The notes under the pieces were generated by a model, which was given only the letters and a program-made list of their open reading frames with translations, was not told the DNA's origin and made no database searches. A DNA stretch of 64,000 nt, from positions 4,344,501-4,408,500 of the forward strand of contig JAPYXD010000715.1 in the NCBI GenBank assembly GCA_030998225.1, in the 5' to 3' direction. Position numbers and translations under genes: made by a program. Below are positions 18,817 through 30,275 of this stretch, in pieces. Position 1 is the stretch's first letter. Each line of letters opens with the position of its first letter. The DNA is from Diplolepis rosae (lineage: Eukaryota > Arthropoda > Insecta > Hymenoptera > Diplolepididae).

Positions 18817-21800
18817 TCATTGTTGCTTGAAGGTTTCACATTTGCGTGAATACGTTCGAAGAACAGGTTTCGATGTGTCGATTGCTGACTGCAGATGATC
18901 GATGTCCTCGCGCGCAAAGTGCGCTGGCTTGATATGTTCGATGGATACGTGGCGTGCAATGCCGTCGACATCAATTTCATATACTCTGTCCGATACACGG
19001 CTCAAAACTTTGTGAGGGCCCGTATATGGGCGCTCTAAAGCCTTTTTTGCATGATGACGTAGGAACACGTGGGAGCATGAATTTAGCTCTTTAAAAACGA
19101 ATACTTTACGTTTATATTTTTGACTAATTGGAATAGGTTTTACCTTACGCATGTGCTCTCGGAATTCCTCGAGAAACATGTGTGGATTTGGCGAGAAATC
19201 CTCGGGAAGGACAAACTCCCCAGGGATTCGGAGTGTTGTACCGAAAACAAATTCGACGGGCGACGAGCCGACGTCCAATACATTGGTGCTAAGGCCGAGT
19301 AGGACGGTTGATAGAGAGCGTGACCATTCCGGGTCAGAGTGACACATGATAGCTGCCTTCAATGAGCGATGCCATCGCTCGATCATACCGTTGGAAGCAG
19401 GATGGTATGCGGTGGTACGGATTCGGTTGCAACCGATAAGTTGCAACAGCGCTGAAAACAACTGCGACTCGAACTGGGATCCCTGATCGGTAGTCAAGGT
19501 CTCTGGTGATCCGTAGCGCAAAACCCACTGATCCACGAAAGCTCTACATACGGTTAAAGCCTCGATATTCTGAAGAGGAACTGCCTCAGGCCATCGCGAA
19601 AAACGGTCGATGATTGTGAGACAGTATCTAAAACCATTACTAATGGGGAGCGGACCCACAATATCCATGTGGACATGGCGAAAGCGACCATCTGGAGCAG
19701 TGAAATTAGATGGCAACATACGATTGTGACGCGAAATTTTCGACTGTTGGCATTCGCGACATGCTTTACACCAGTCGGAAACATCGCGACGCATCGATGG
19801 CCATACGTAACGTTTCCTGATGACGCGGTCTGTAACTTTCCCGCTCGGATGCGCTTGGTTGTGGAAAAGGTGAAAAACTCGTTCCCTGAGTGGTAGTGGT
19901 ATTATGGGGCGAAGTGTCTCTCCGGTGAGGTCACAATAAATTGAAGTATGTTCTGGCCTCCATTGTATTTTACGGATGTTAAGAGAGCATTTCGGATCTG
20001 AAATCAAAGATTTGAGCTCGTCGTCGCTGGTTTGAGCTTGAGCGAGTTCTAACAGGCTAAACTCGGTAGGCACACGAATGCTTTCAACTCTTGAAAGTGA
20101 ATCTGCGACCGCGTTGTCGATGCCAGGTTGGTAAACGATGTCCGTCGTAAATTGCGAAATAAGAGCAATTTGGCGCTGTTGCCTTTGAGAAATTTTTTCT
20201 ACGCGTTGAGAGAACATATAAATCAGTGGTTTATGATCAGTAACGATGCTGAAAGCTTGCCCCTCGAGGAAATAACGGAAATGGCGAATAGCTTCGTAAA
20301 TAGCAGTAAGTTCCCGATCATATGCACTGTATACGCGTTGAGCAGGCGAAAATTTACGAGAAAAGAACGCCAACGGCTTCCAAGTATTGTCAAGCCATTG
20401 CTCAAGTGATGCGCCCATACCAAAATTCGACGCGTCGGTAACAAGACGAGTCTTAGCATTGTGAGCCGGATGAGTTATTAGTGTCGCATTAGCCAGGTCA
20501 TGTTTGACCTTCTCAAACGCAGCACTGGCCTCGGTGTCCCACGAAATTGGACGTTTGTCGTTTTTGCGTGACTTGCAAAGAAACTTTTGAAGAGGTGCTT
20601 GAACCTTAGCGGCATGGGGTAAACTTTTGCGATAAAAGTTCACCATGCCCAGGAATCGGCGCAGTTCGAAAATTGTCTTAGGCTTAGAAAACTCGGTAAT
20701 AGCGCGCACCTTGTCAGGTGTTGGAGCACAGCCCTCATGACTTATTTGATATCCCAGAAATTCGAGCTCAGACTTACCAAACTCGCACTTGTTAAGGTTG
20801 ATACGCAACGAGAATTCTCGCAAGCGTTGAAAGACGATCCTGAGATGATCTTCGTGTTCCTCCAAAGTTGAAGACGCGATGAGAATGTCGTCAATATAGG
20901 CAAAAACGAATTCGAGATCACCCAAGGCGCGATAAATGTAACGCTGGAACGTCTGTCCGGCATTACGAAGACCGAAAGTCATAACTGTATATTCATAAAG
21001 ACCGAAAGGGGTTATGACTGCCGTTTTTGGAATGTCTTCCGGCGCGATTGGTATTTGGTGATATGCCATGTGGAGGTCGAGCTTGGAAAACACTCGTTTG
21101 TTGCGCAAAATAAAAGAGAAATCGTGCAAGTGCGGCACCGGGTATCGGTCTGGAACAGTGACCGCATTCAGTCGTCGAAAGTCACCGCAAACACGCCATT
21201 CACCGCTTTTCTTTTTGATTAGATGAATCGGAATTGCCCAGGGGCTGCTTGATGGACGACAAATACCATCCTCAACCATTTGACCGAAAATCCTCTTAGC
21301 AGCAGCCAACTTCTCTGGAGAAAGACGTCGTGCGCGCTCGAAAACAGGCGGTCCACAAGTTAAAATGTGATGTTGTACGTCAACGGAACGAGAAACAATT
21401 CCCTGCGAAACGGTTGTAAGTTCTGGAAATGAGTTTAAGATATTTGAAAAAGCGTGGTCCTTGTTGACAAGGCTTAAGCCGCAAATTATTGCGGACCTAA
21501 GAAAACCTCGCACACTCAAACCAGTTGAAGTGTCGACCACACGTGATTCGTAAAGGAATGGAACCAAGTGGTAATGCGCGAGCAGATCTGATCCTATGAT
21601 AGGATGAGGTACTGCAGCGACGCAGAAGTTCCACCTAATAACGCGACGTAAGTTGATATTCAGCGTCACATTCCGTTCACCGTAGGTAGGAACGCGTGAA
21701 TCATTGGTCGCGAACAACACGAGATCGTTCGGCTTCTGTTTTAAGGTTTTGGAATCCGCTGGAAGCAAGGAGATGTCCGAACCTGTTTCTATAAGATAAA

Positions 21801-21933
21801 CTAGACCCGTGGATACATCCCGAATATGGAGACGCTTGGAGTCGGAAGGGCCTAAATCGATGGTCTCCGTTCGATTAGGCTGATTTAGTTTTCCGGAGTG
21901 GGCGTGACTTTCCACGAGCACGGCTGAGAACAT
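18817..21933 (-). CDS. pol: G1 Pol polyprotein (protease, RT, RNase H, integrase)
   Basis: 1038 codons, uninterrupted. Domains by approximate residue: protease around 50 ([12 protein letters not shown]), RT 215-395 with [22 protein letters not shown] and the catalytic FAYIDDIL, RNase H about 470-590 ([33 protein letters not shown]), integrase zinc-binding region about 650-700 ([23 protein letters not shown]) and core with Asp in HMDIVGPLP, Asp in TTDQGSQF and Glu in MIERWH. The C-terminus has the [20 protein letters not shown] region. Pol lies in the -1 frame relative to Gag and overlaps it. The protease has Glu instead of the catalytic Asp (ETG for DTG), which should abolish it; all other catalytic residues are present. 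Confidence 0.95.
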   Translation of the reverse strand: MFSAVLVESHAHSGKLNQPNRTETIDLGPSDSKRLHIRDVSTGLVYLIETGSDISLLPADSKTLKQKPNDLVLFATNDSRVPTYGERNVTLNINLRRVIRWNFCVAAVPHPIIGSDLLAHYHLVPFLYESRVVDTSTGLSVRGFLRSAIICGLSLVNKDHAFSNILNSFPELTTVSQGIVSRSVDVQHHILTCGPPVFERARRLSPEKLAAAKRIFGQMVEDGICRPSSSPWAIPIHLIKKKSGEWRVCGDFRRLNAVTVPDRYPVPHLHDFSFILRNKRVFSKLDLHMAYHQIPIAPEDIPKTAVITPFGLYEYTVMTFGLRNAGQTFQRYIYRALGDLEFVFAYIDDILIASSTLEEHEDHLRIVFQRLREFSLRINLNKCEFGKSELEFLGYQISHEGCAPTPDKVRAITEFSKPKTIFELRRFLGMVNFYRKSLPHAAKVQAPLQKFLCKSRKNDKRPISWDTEASAAFEKVKHDLANATLITHPAHNAKTRLVTDASNFGMGASLEQWLDNTWKPLAFFSRKFSPAQRVYSAYDRELTAIYEAIRHFRYFLEGQAFSIVTDHKPLIYMFSQRVEKISQRQQRQIALISQFTTDIVYQPGIDNAVADSLSRVESIRVPTEFSLLELAQAQTSDDELKSLISDPKCSLNIRKIQWRPEHTSIYCDLTGETLRPIIPLPLRERVFHLFHNQAHPSGKVTDRVIRKRYVWPSMRRDVSDWCKACRECQQSKISRHNRMLPSNFTAPDGRFRHVHMDIVGPLPISNGFRYCLTIIDRFSRWPEAVPLQNIEALTVCRAFVDQWVLRYGSPETLTTDQGSQFESQLFSALLQLIGCNRIRTTAYHPASNGMIERWHRSLKAAIMCHSDPEWSRSLSTVLLGLSTNVLDVGSSPVEFVFGTTLRIPGEFVLPEDFSPNPHMFLEEFREHMRKVKPIPISQKYKRKVFVFKELNSCSHVFLRHHAKKALERPYTGPHKVLSRVSDRVYEIDVDGIARHVSIEHIKPAHFAREDIDHLQSAIDTSKPVLRTYSRKCETFKQQ

Positions 21934-22772
21934 TTATTGGCATTTTTGCCAAAGCGCTGATGGTAATAACAGCGACCATGGGAGCTACGACTGCGAGATC
22001 TGTTATTTCGCTGGAAATTTCGAGAGTTGGTACGACCTCGACGTTGAGGAGTTGCCTTAAGATTGCGAATTTCGTTAGAAAGCCTATCAAACTGCTTGGT
22101 TAGTATGTCCACCAGTGACGCGAAAGGGTCAACTGGGACGGATACTGCGGATGTGTTAGCGACAATGTTGGGGCTTGACGACGCTGCTGCAACTTGACAA
22201 TTCAAGGGTTGCGCTGCTTCAGAAATTTTGTCAGCAAGGTTAGCTAACTCCTGGAGATTCTCCACATTGGCCATTGCCAAGATAGCGCGGATACTAGAAG
22301 GCATTTGTTCCAAAAACACACTTCTGATAATATTATCTGTGCAGTTCCCGTCGTTTAATTCTCGTAGTCGTGTTAGGAGTAAAGATGGTTTCCCATCGGA
22401 GATCACCTCTCCCCTTAGAAGACGACAAAGACGAGTTTCTGCGGAAACGGAGAAACTTTCGATTAACGCATTTTTAATTTGTGTATAAATGTCTATAGGT
22501 TTCGGCTCTATTTCAATTAAGTGCTTTATATGAGGAATTAAATCATGGTCCAAACTGGCAATTAAATAGTCGGCTTTGGTTGATTCAAGATGAATGCGCG
22601 CCTGACGGAATGTCGCTTCCACGACGACAAAGAATGAAATTGGGTCTTCGCGAAAAAACTTTGGGATTTTCGAAGTGCGATACGCTTCGGTGCGTTGAGT
22701 TTCGATGTTTGCCAAATTTTCAATTATTTTAGAGAAGTCTGCACTTCCTGAGGATGTCTCGCCCTCGGCCAT
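21885..22772 (-). CDS. gag: G1 Gag
   Basis: The frame is open from 22883, but I start it at the internal ATG at 22772 (MAEGETSSG), because the preceding 37 residues are hydrophobic and look like translated leader. Capsid-like region: [19 protein letters not shown], then [40 protein letters not shown] and [12 protein letters not shown] basic Arg/Ser-rich tail leads to the finger [18 protein letters not shown], spacing CX2HX9CX3C. The frame ends at 21885 and overlaps Pol by about 49 nt; CCGGAAAACT in the overlap is shared with G2 (TCGGAAAACT). About 296 residues, a normal size for the clade. Confidence 0.9.
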   Translation of the reverse strand: MAEGETSSGSADFSKIIENLANIETQRTEAYRTSKIPKFFREDPISFFVVVEATFRQARIHLESTKADYLIASLDHDLIPHIKHLIEIEPKPIDIYTQIKNALIESFSVSAETRLCRLLRGEVISDGKPSLLLTRLRELNDGNCTDNIIRSVFLEQMPSSIRAILAMANVENLQELANLADKISEAAQPLNCQVAAASSSPNIVANTSAVSVPVDPFASLVDILTKQFDRLSNEIRNLKATPQRRGRTNSRNFQRNNRSRSRSSHGRCYYHQRFGKNANKCSQPCSWKVTPTPEN

Positions 22773-24390
22773 TTCCAAAAGGTTTGGTTTAAAAACTTTT
22801 TTACAAAAAATAGTACAGAATAGCAATAGTAGTATGGCGACAGATATGGTATACAGTAATAGTATTAAAATTTTGATAAACAATAAATTGCAAAATAATG
22901 TTAAATTTATTTTTAAAAATAATATAAATAGTACCGATTCCTCGTATTCATGCTAAGAAGGCATTCACTGAGAATGATGATCCTAATTTGATTTGCGAGT
23001 CGAACATTCAGGCACTTGGCGGCGACGACATCCAACACCATAAGTAGCTGCGAAAAAATAATTTAATAAGTAAAAATGTTCAATTAGCAAGAACAAGATT
23101 TTCATAAAAATAAAAATCGCATTAATTATGAGTAGCAACGGAACAAAGAAATCCGAAACTCGATCTCCCGTAACAAAAAGCAAAATACAGAGAACGAGAC
23201 CGGATGGTCTGAACACAATCACTACGTAGTAATAAAAAATGCTCTCGCTTTAAATTTAAAATTTGACAACTTTCCATATGTATAAAATGATTTAAGAAAA
23301 AAAAAATTAAAATGTAATAATGTACACTTTAACTAATGTATAATAAAATACCGATGTAATAAAACTAAATTTCGCACAAAAATAAATAGCTCTAGTCGAC
23401 TAGAAAATTAGCATTTGAACAATAAAATGTTAGCTAACGTATCACAGATTTTTTTCTAACTTAAAACTTGAAAACATCGAAGTAATTGAATTATTAAAAC
23501 TCGGGAGAGTAGTGTTTGTAAATATCACAGCGTATTCGGAAAATTGATAAAATAATAAAGTTCGTCACTGGTAATGGACAATAAAATTATGATATAATAT
23601 TATCAAAAACATCAAGTCAATCCGTGACTGTCAAGAAGCGAGTCGTTTTACGAAGACACACTATAATGTCAGTAATAATGACAAAGTCAAATTATAAAAT
23701 TCAATATACATACATGGATGACTATCAAGGTGATTTAGAGAAATTTGATGTGTCCTGAATATTATGGAGACAAAATAGATAATTAATTGCTAGAACTTAG
23801 TTGAATTTTACAAGGGCATGAAAAACAACAATCTGGTTGAAATATAATTTCAAATAAATACAATTTGAATGTCAATTTAGAGTTGATCGAAGAGAATTTA
23901 AAGCTTCAAAATAAGCGTCAATGAGATCGACAAAGTCGTCTAATTGTAATTGTACACTTGTTTGGAGACATTTGGAGGTTACATAAAAACCGAATACAAA
24001 TGATATTCGAAAATAAGCTGACAATTATTTAAGAAATAAATTTTTACATAAAATTACTTAACTCGAAGAGGTGATGAATTCAGGTGAATATCTCCATTAA
24101 ATTGAAATGTCCATGAATAGTCTAGTTGTCTCCGGAACTGGAATTCACGAATTGATGTAAAATGTCAGTTTATGTGGCAGTCCCAAATTGCACATCAAAT
24201 TTTTTGATCCAATAAATCTGGTAGACATCGATTATCCCAGGATTTAACCATTGATTAAAAGCGTTGGCAGCAAAAGATATGGTTGAGCATGATTGCTGGG
24301 TCGTTCCCACAAAGCCTTTTGGAGCAAGGCTATCACAAGACCCAAGACGCCATTGATTTATTTAGCGTCACTGCTATTTTCCGTGAGAAG
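22773..24390 (-). other. G1 5' leader
   Basis: About 1.6 kb between primer site and gag, AT-rich, with one 79-residue open stretch (22983-23222, minus) that has hydrophobic segments but no recognisable motif. The leader is about 1 kb longer than that of G2, which has suffered a deletion there. Confidence 0.6.
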
Positions 24391-24408
24391 ATCACGTCGG
24401 GGTCACCA
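24391..24408 (-). other. G1 primer binding site, tRNA-Trp
   Basis: In element sense TGGTGACCCCGACGTGAT, three bases after the LTR end. It is complementary to the 3' end of eukaryotic tRNA-Trp including CCA. The same 18 bases serve G2. Confidence 0.85.
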
Positions 24409-24411
24409 TTT

Positions 24412-24846
24412 TGTAGGCACTTAGTATGCAAAAATATGTGGGAGACCTACTGTCCCAGGTAGGGTCTGGTAAATGAAGTAACACCACTTAATTAACAAAT
24501 AACAAGGTATATTTAAAATGGTTGAAGTGCGCAAGTCTGCGCTTGTTAACACGGGAACGACCCGCTAGCCGCTACCAACTGACTTACAATCATGGCTGCC
24601 GTTACGGCATAGAATATATTTATACAAGTAGATGAGAACAGTGATCCCAGAACGTGGGAGCTGGCGGCCCCCACCATAGACCCCACCAGCTCATGGCTTC
24701 TTCCTCGCTCGACTACCATAGGTTGGTTGAGTGAGGAAGACACAATGAGCTCGAGGCATCTATGGTGGGGGCCGCCAGCTCCCACGTTCTGGGATCACTG
24801 GATGAGAAACTCGCCGAAACGCGGCTAGCCAATGTCGTTCCCTACA
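24412..24846 (-). repeat. G1 5' LTR (265 bp plus 170 bp MITE insertion)
   Basis: Same sequence as 18182-18439 with a 7-bp GCTAGCC insertion, a few substitutions and the MITE at 24639-24800. Since the 3' LTR lacks the MITE, it inserted after G1 did. Confidence 0.93.
24639..24800. mobile_element. hAT-type MITE inside the G1 5' LTR
   Basis: 162 bp starting CAGTGATCCCAGAACGTGGG and ending with the exact complement, arms perfect for about 42 bp. The 8-bp duplication GATGAGAA lies at 24631-24638 and 24801-24808. The other LTR shows the pre-insertion site (GATTAGAA at 18390). 8-bp duplication and CAGTG ends point to hAT. The perfect arms imply recent insertion. Confidence 0.95.
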
Positions 24847-24905
24847 ACTTGACCCTGTGCAGTAGAAAATTATCCGCTAGATGTCAGTTATGTCAGTTCA
24901 ATGTA
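24847..24905 (-). repeat. Inverted-repeat arm, continuation after G1
   Basis: Starts with the right ACTT duplication and continues the arm (CTGTGCAGTAGAAAATTATC, CGCTAGATGTCAG) in reverse complement to 29293-29350. Confidence 0.8.
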
Positions 24906-26664
24906 ACGATAGCTGATTTCGACGCTAGAGGCGTCTCGATCCGCGCGCGAAATGTTAAAATTAAGATTATAAATCAAACAACAAAGGTAGACAAGATAGT
25001 TTAGAAACACCCTAGAAACTAATTATTTAGAATATAATGTGATGAGATTGGCATAGAATAAGAGCGATTCGACATTAAGAAACGTATATTGAATTCGAAT
25101 GAAGCATGATAATTTTATAACAATAACAACCTTTCTATATCTATTTGTACCTAGATTTATAACAAACATAGAATCGCAGATGTGTCACAAAAGTGGATAG
25201 CAATAAGTAACAGATTTTCAAAGAATTGTAAAACCTGGAACTTAGAAAGAAAATCTTAACATTAAAGCAATTTGTGTTTTATATGCACAAAGTAAATACG
25301 AGTTTCTCAACCCGTCTTAAAACGCGATTATAGGATACTCAATAACTGTCCCTGACAGTAAAAGAGAAATGTATTTTACTGTTAAGCCCATTATTAAACT
25401 GTATTGCCTTTGCCTGTCGACCATGTGGCTCAGGGCCTCTCGACCGTTCAAAATCCGAGTTCGGGGTTTTTCCTCTTCGATACCTTCCGCCAGCAGTCGG
25501 AAGGAAAAGGGGCCTCATTTTCCCTGGGAATCAAGAGATCACCTCCGGAAAAATCCGAACAGCTACGAATATCAACTCGTACGAAAAACTATCCGTGCGC
25601 CTAGACAGGCAGGGGTTAAGCATCATGGTCAGAGAAAATTCATTAATGTTTGAGCGACTGACATCCGAGCACCGTAAAGAGTCAGTTACTGTATGTACAA
25701 CGGTTAAATAAATAAAAGTTCACGTACTGTTCAAATCGAATTAAAATCGGTCTCCGTTTCTTTTTCCATTCCTTCCACATTATTATACTTTATATTTGTG
25801 TTCATGCATTTTAGTGGTGTTCGTCGAAATATACTTTACTCGTGGTGAGGTGAGTTTCCACTCTTTAACGTGGAGAACTTATACCCGGATTGAATTCTGC
25901 ATATTACAAATTCAAATTTACCGACAGCTCGCGCTTAAATTGATTTGGCGCGTGACATCAATGTAACTCCCCCAAACGTGTGTTGGCTATGGAGAAATCT
26001 GTAAGGTGGGTTTTATGCCTTGAACGTTAAAACGTTAAAGTTAGGGAATTGGTGAAAGGTTGGGAAAATTTAACGTGAGATGAAATCAAATTTAAGACGG
26101 TGAACAATATTATTTATTAAAAACAAAATTTTACTTTGGAGAGTTCTCTTACATAAAAACTTTGAGTTATAGTATTTACTTTAGTTCCTTAAGATTTATT
26201 AAATTTGAGAATCTACCCTTCAAACTGGAGATTAACTCCAAACGAATTCCAAGACTTCCTTTCTTAATTTTGAATGTAAAGAAATATACGAGACACTATT
26301 CCTATTTCTAAGCTTAAGTTTAGTTTAAGTCGTATTTCAAAAACAAGATGTTTTTCCAAAATGCATTTTGAGAGTTCTAAGAACATTATAAACTCATTCA
26401 AAACATTCTTGTCTCCTTGCATCCTATCCCATGCTTATTCTGAACTTTCTTTTCTTTAGGTTCCATTCCATAGATTTATATTTATAGTTCCAAAAATTGA
26501 AAATCATTCTACCTGTAAATAAGTCAAATCTTACATATTATTCAACATATGTTTTAAAAATATAAGAAATATTATCAATTATAAACTAGAGATAATGAAA
26601 TAGTTCTACTTTATCGACCACATATGTAAAGAAGATAGTTCGTGCCAGTCACCGATGGTCACAT
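24906..26664. other. Segment absent from the other inverted-repeat arm; possible retroelement remnant
   Basis: The partner arm at 29 kb is continuous across this point, so these roughly 1.76 kb were inserted here or deleted there. It contains a GC-richer stretch (25400-25660) followed by AATAAATAAAAGTTCACG (25707) and a CGTGGTGAGGTGAG region (25840), somewhat reminiscent of an LTR, but I find no partner LTR or clear duplication. The 94-residue open frame at 25369-25653 has no recognised motif. Confidence 0.4.
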
Positions 26665-26902
26665 CGAAATTAAACGGAGATGAGTATATAGTTTAACCTA
26701 AGGAGGTTCCGTGGTTTTTTTCAAATATTATATGCACGTATATTGCGTTACATTCTTTCGATATCCAGCCATTTTCTACGTATATGAACCCTTTTAGTGC
26801 CAAGCAACGGCCATACCATCGCATATGCAACGATATACCGTTGTTTGGCACTAAAAGGGTTAAAGTATTTTGATTATGTAATTGAGCCGCCACATCAAAG
26901 AT
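26665..26902 (-). repeat. Inverted-repeat arm, inner part
   Basis: Reverse complement of about 29060-29292, including AACGGAGATGAGTATATAGT, CCACGG-type and GAGCCGCCACATCAAAG words. Contains the 71-bp palindromic mini-element at 26789-26859. Confidence 0.8.
26789..26859. mobile_element. 71-bp palindromic TTAA mini-element, copy 1
   Basis: CCCTTTTAGTGCCAAGCAAC at the left and its near complement ending CACTAAAAGGG at the right, followed by TTAA (26860-26863) and preceded by TGAA. CCC/GGG ends and TTAA are piggyBac-like. The identical structure in the other arm shows that it predates the inverted duplication. Confidence 0.6.
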
Positions 26903-27196
26903 CAGGATATTTTTGGGCAAAATGTTAAGTTTTATAGATTTTCTTCGAATGACATTTTATTTTTAGAAGAGAGTGAAGATTTTTCAAGAGATTTCAAACA
27001 ATGTAGATGAAATTTATAAAATGCTTTCAGCATAAAAAGTTGTTTCTTTTTTTATGAAAACAAAAATGCTGTCACATTTTTAAATTGACCTTAAAACTGT
27101 TATTTTTTAAATACTTGTAATAAAAGATTCCGAAGGGATCTCGGCCCTCTAAACCTTAGACTAGACTCCATCAGTTCAATATATCATTGATTTAAA

Positions 27197-28265
27197 CAAT
27201 GTTGCCAATTGCATGGAAATTTCCCGGAATCCGGGAAATTTTGACTGACTTGGGAAATTTTACGGGATGTCAAGAAATTCCGGGAATTTCCGGGATATTG
27301 TCTTATAATTGCCTTTTCATGTATTAAATTTGCATAGAAGATTTAATAAGAGATGTTTCGTTAAACACAACCAATCATAATGAGTTTTGATAAAAAAAAG
27401 AAGCATGTTATTGGTTGCAGGCCCTTAGGGCGCTTTCATATGTCATAGTGCTCTCATGCCACAAAGTAGAAAAGGCCTATTGCTATTCATTTCACTCTAA
27501 CTCCTTCTGACGTCATATGCTAAAGTGAGATGAACAGCTTTTCAGGTTTTCAAATTAATGAGTCACATCTCTTGCTAGTCGCTTTTGTGTAAAATTAGCC
27601 TAAAGGTTCTCACAGTATCTATGTTGATTGGATAAAAGTATTATGTCCCAAAAAAGAATCCATTGAATGGAATTTGAAATAGATTTTTAAAATATAGAAT
27701 TCGGAAATGGATATATTTTTGATTAGAAAAGAGAATCCCAAATTACCTTGTATGCCTGTAAGTATAAATTATATAATTATTTTGATTCTCTTTGATTATA
27801 GGAGTGAAAAGATAGAAAAGTAAGGTTATGTTTCTGTACAGTATTTTCTAAACGTGATCAGTACGCATATATTGTTTATATGTTTATTAGTAAAATATTG
27901 TCTCTAGTAGGGCATTACTTTACCATAAGAGTAATTTAGTTCCTACAGGTTTTTATCCACAATTTTTCAAAATAATATTTTTTCATCAACGTAAAGAACA
28001 TAAAGACTGAAGTCGATGGACAATTATTTGATTTAGAATTTTCATTATTTTTCGAAATTAACAAATATATATCTTTTAAAAACTATGAAAACCTAGGATA
28101 TGACATATTTTTAACAGAGTTTAAAATATTCAAACAATTTTAAGAAGTTTTAGATGATTTTAATTTACGGGAAAGTTCCGGGAAGTTTTGAAATTTGGCC
28201 GGGAAAAGTTGGGAATTTTCTATCGAGCTGCCGGGAAGTTAAGAGCGCTCATTCCGGCAACACTG
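27197..28265. mobile_element. Non-autonomous hAT-type element (1069 bp)
   Basis: Ends CAATGTTGCC and CAGTGTTGCC in inverted orientation, with the exact 8-bp duplication GATTTAAA at 27189-27196 and 28266-28273. Both subterminal regions are full of TTCCCGG/CCGGGAAA words (27230-27300 and 28160-28250), likely transposase-binding sites by analogy with other hAT elements. There is no transposase: internal frames are short. It lies in the spacer of the inverted repeat. Confidence 0.85.
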
Positions 28266-28273
28266 GATTTAAA

Positions 28274-29059
28274 GCAGAATTCATGATAGCATCTCATGAA
28301 TAACAAACAATATTTGTAGGTAAGTCATTTTCTGCACGACTAAAGATGAGATGTACATATGTGATTATAAATTAGGTCGTTGAGTTCGAAATTTTTCCAC
28401 TGACTACATTATCGGAGGACCACTGTAATACATTGAGAAAATATTTGTACACTCAAGTCGAATAATAGAGAAACTGGCTTTAGAAACTTCCTAGAAATAG
28501 TTCGATGATGGTACGGTTCGAGGGATCGAAAGATAAATATAAGGTTTGATTAACCAGCCTGTATGTAGTAAGAAGTTAATTATGTATACGCATATGCCAG
28601 AACATAATTGTCAAAAATCATGAAATATTCCAAGAATTTTGACCTAAACTTTTAGAAATAATGGATGCAGTTCGATGATAGAGTCTGTCGCTGATAAATC
28701 TTGTACATTTAGAATTTACAACATAAAAGAATTAATATTTTGCACGAAAAGCAACAATTTAAAAAACAAAGATATTAATTAATTGTGTCAAAAATAAGTG
28801 ATTCTTTATAAATGATGCCCTACATTATTTTGATAAATTATAATAAATAGGCGAATTAAGAAAAATGGTAAGTTTCAATTCATAAGCAATATATAAGCAC
28901 GTCCTCTGCAGTAAGTTAATGCATGCTTATGTATAAGCATCCCTACCAAAAATAAAAAACATGTGATTAAATTTTATTTTCCAAATATATTTTGGTGCAT
29001 AAAAATTATTTTATACACTCGTATTTGGTGAATATAGATACAAAAATAGTGCATGTCCT
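28274..29059. other. AT-rich, no gene seen
   Basis: No open frame or structure that I can support; spacer of the inverted repeat. Confidence 0.4.
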
Positions 29060-29487
29060 TCTTTGATGTGGCGGCTCAATTACATGATCAACATAATTTA
29101 ACCCTTTTAGTGCCAAACAACGATATATCATTGCATATGCGATGGTATGGCCGTTGCTTGGCACTAAAAGGGTTCATATACGTAGAAAATGGCTGGATAT
29201 CGAAAGAATGTAACGTAATATTCGTGCATATAATATTTGAAAAAAACCACGGAACCTCCTTAGGGTAAACTATATACTCATCTCCGTTGAACTTCGAACT
29301 GACATAACTGACATCTAGCGGATAATTTTCTACTGCACAGGGTCAAGTTATCATTAGCAGCAACATCTCTCGACAAAACTGCAATTTCACTTCCTTTTGC
29401 TCGGTGAGTAAGACATACATTTTGTTAAAGCACTGTCAAAAGTAGACAATGTCTCCATCTTTCGGCTGAGTTTGAAACTATTCTTCG
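29060..29487 (+). repeat. Inverted-repeat arm, right, uninterrupted
   Basis: Contiguous partner of the three left pieces (26665-26902, 24847-24905, 18030-18181, all in reverse complement). It preserves the pre-insertion site of G1 (GGTCAAGTTATCATTAG) and lacks the 24906-26664 segment. Confidence 0.8.
29102..29172. mobile_element. 71-bp palindromic TTAA mini-element, copy 2
   Basis: Same 71-bp unit as 26789-26859 in reverse orientation, preceded by TTAA (29098-29101) and followed by TTCA, i.e. the same single substitution in one flank as in the other copy. Confidence 0.6.
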
Positions 29488-30275
29488 CTAATAAAAATTC
29501 CCTTGGTACGGGCGGTTAAAGTTTAACCCGTGCTCCACGAAAGCGTGCATTCCCGATCGTGACGCTAACACACTTAAATACAAAACAAGAGAACAAAATG
29601 CATGAGAGAAATAATTATTTGCTACCTGATAGCCAACGGCGTCCACGCCAGCTTCCATGTCTAGACATTTTAGTTTTGTTTTTCTGTCTGTCCAAACAAA
29701 ACTACTCCTACAGCAACACAATGTGGTGACAGACGTCCAGCACAGAATGAGAATCGATAGCGAGATCTTCCAGTATGGTCGTGATTCGTCATACCGGAAA
29801 ACGGTAACGCTTACATAATTTACAAACAAGTTAAATATTTATTTCGTCGCTCTTATGAGTTATATTGCTACTTTACGCTAGGTTTACGCTGTAGCCAGTT
29901 CGCTAGGGCTACCGAGCACATTACGCTCGACCCCTGACTTTTGACTGTGAGAGACAGCCTCGGGCATCATTCTCTGCTCGAGGTCATCAATTTAAATATT
30001 TTTTATGAATTAAATGTGTGGTGACAATAGCACACTGCAGTATGCATGTATTTTATCACGAAAAATTAGCCAGAAACCCAATATACGTAAAATGAAGGTC
30101 AAAATGCAATTTAATAGGGACCTTGAACCATAAAGAGATACTAAACAGTTTTACAATTTTATCTGGATTATCCGAACCTCAAATAATAATATATTTCAGA
30201 CCATCGAGAAGGTCTATAAATCTGAAACCTCTAGTTGGGATTCTTTCCAGGACATCGAAAATTTTTTCCCAGTCA
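29488..30275. other. No confirmed gene; weak first-exon-like stretch on minus strand
   Basis: The minus strand around 29620-29690 has an ATG in a fair context and a possible donor (TATCAG|GTAGCA), giving a very short N-terminus. There is no family similarity and the call is not supported further. The sequence 29880-29980 is GC-richer than its surroundings. Confidence 0.2.

Larger units (their letters stand above)
18182..24846 (-). mobile_element. LTR retrotransposon G1, Ty3/gypsy, CsRn1-clade-like
   Basis: A complete element in minus orientation: 5' LTR 24412-24846, tRNA-Trp primer site, about 1.6-kb leader, gag, pol, purine tract, 3' LTR 18182-18439. It is flanked by the 4-bp duplication ACTT (18178-18181 and 24847-24850). 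The LTRs start TG and end CA and differ by a few substitutions, a 7-bp indel and a MITE present only in the 5' LTR. The tRNA-Trp primer and the CX2HX9CX3C Gag finger are features of the CsRn1 clade (established knowledge). No env gene. Pol is one open frame, so the insertion is fairly recent, but the protease active site is altered. Confidence 0.93.

Noticed and set aside
18500..24400. Envelope gene in G1 making it an errantivirus
   Set aside because: After the integrase C-terminus there are only about 350 bp before the LTR, with no open frame of suitable size; the tRNA-Trp primer and Gag finger point to another clade.
25369..25653. 94-codon open frame as a gene
   Set aside because: Overlaps a second open frame, no recognisable motif, and lies in a segment that looks like a retroelement remnant.
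26693..26920. A 75-codon minus-strand frame, nearly identical to a 71-codon plus-strand frame at 29053-29268
   Set aside because: Both are the same stretch of the inverted repeat and read through the 71-bp palindrome; protein conservation simply follows DNA duplication. No family similarity.
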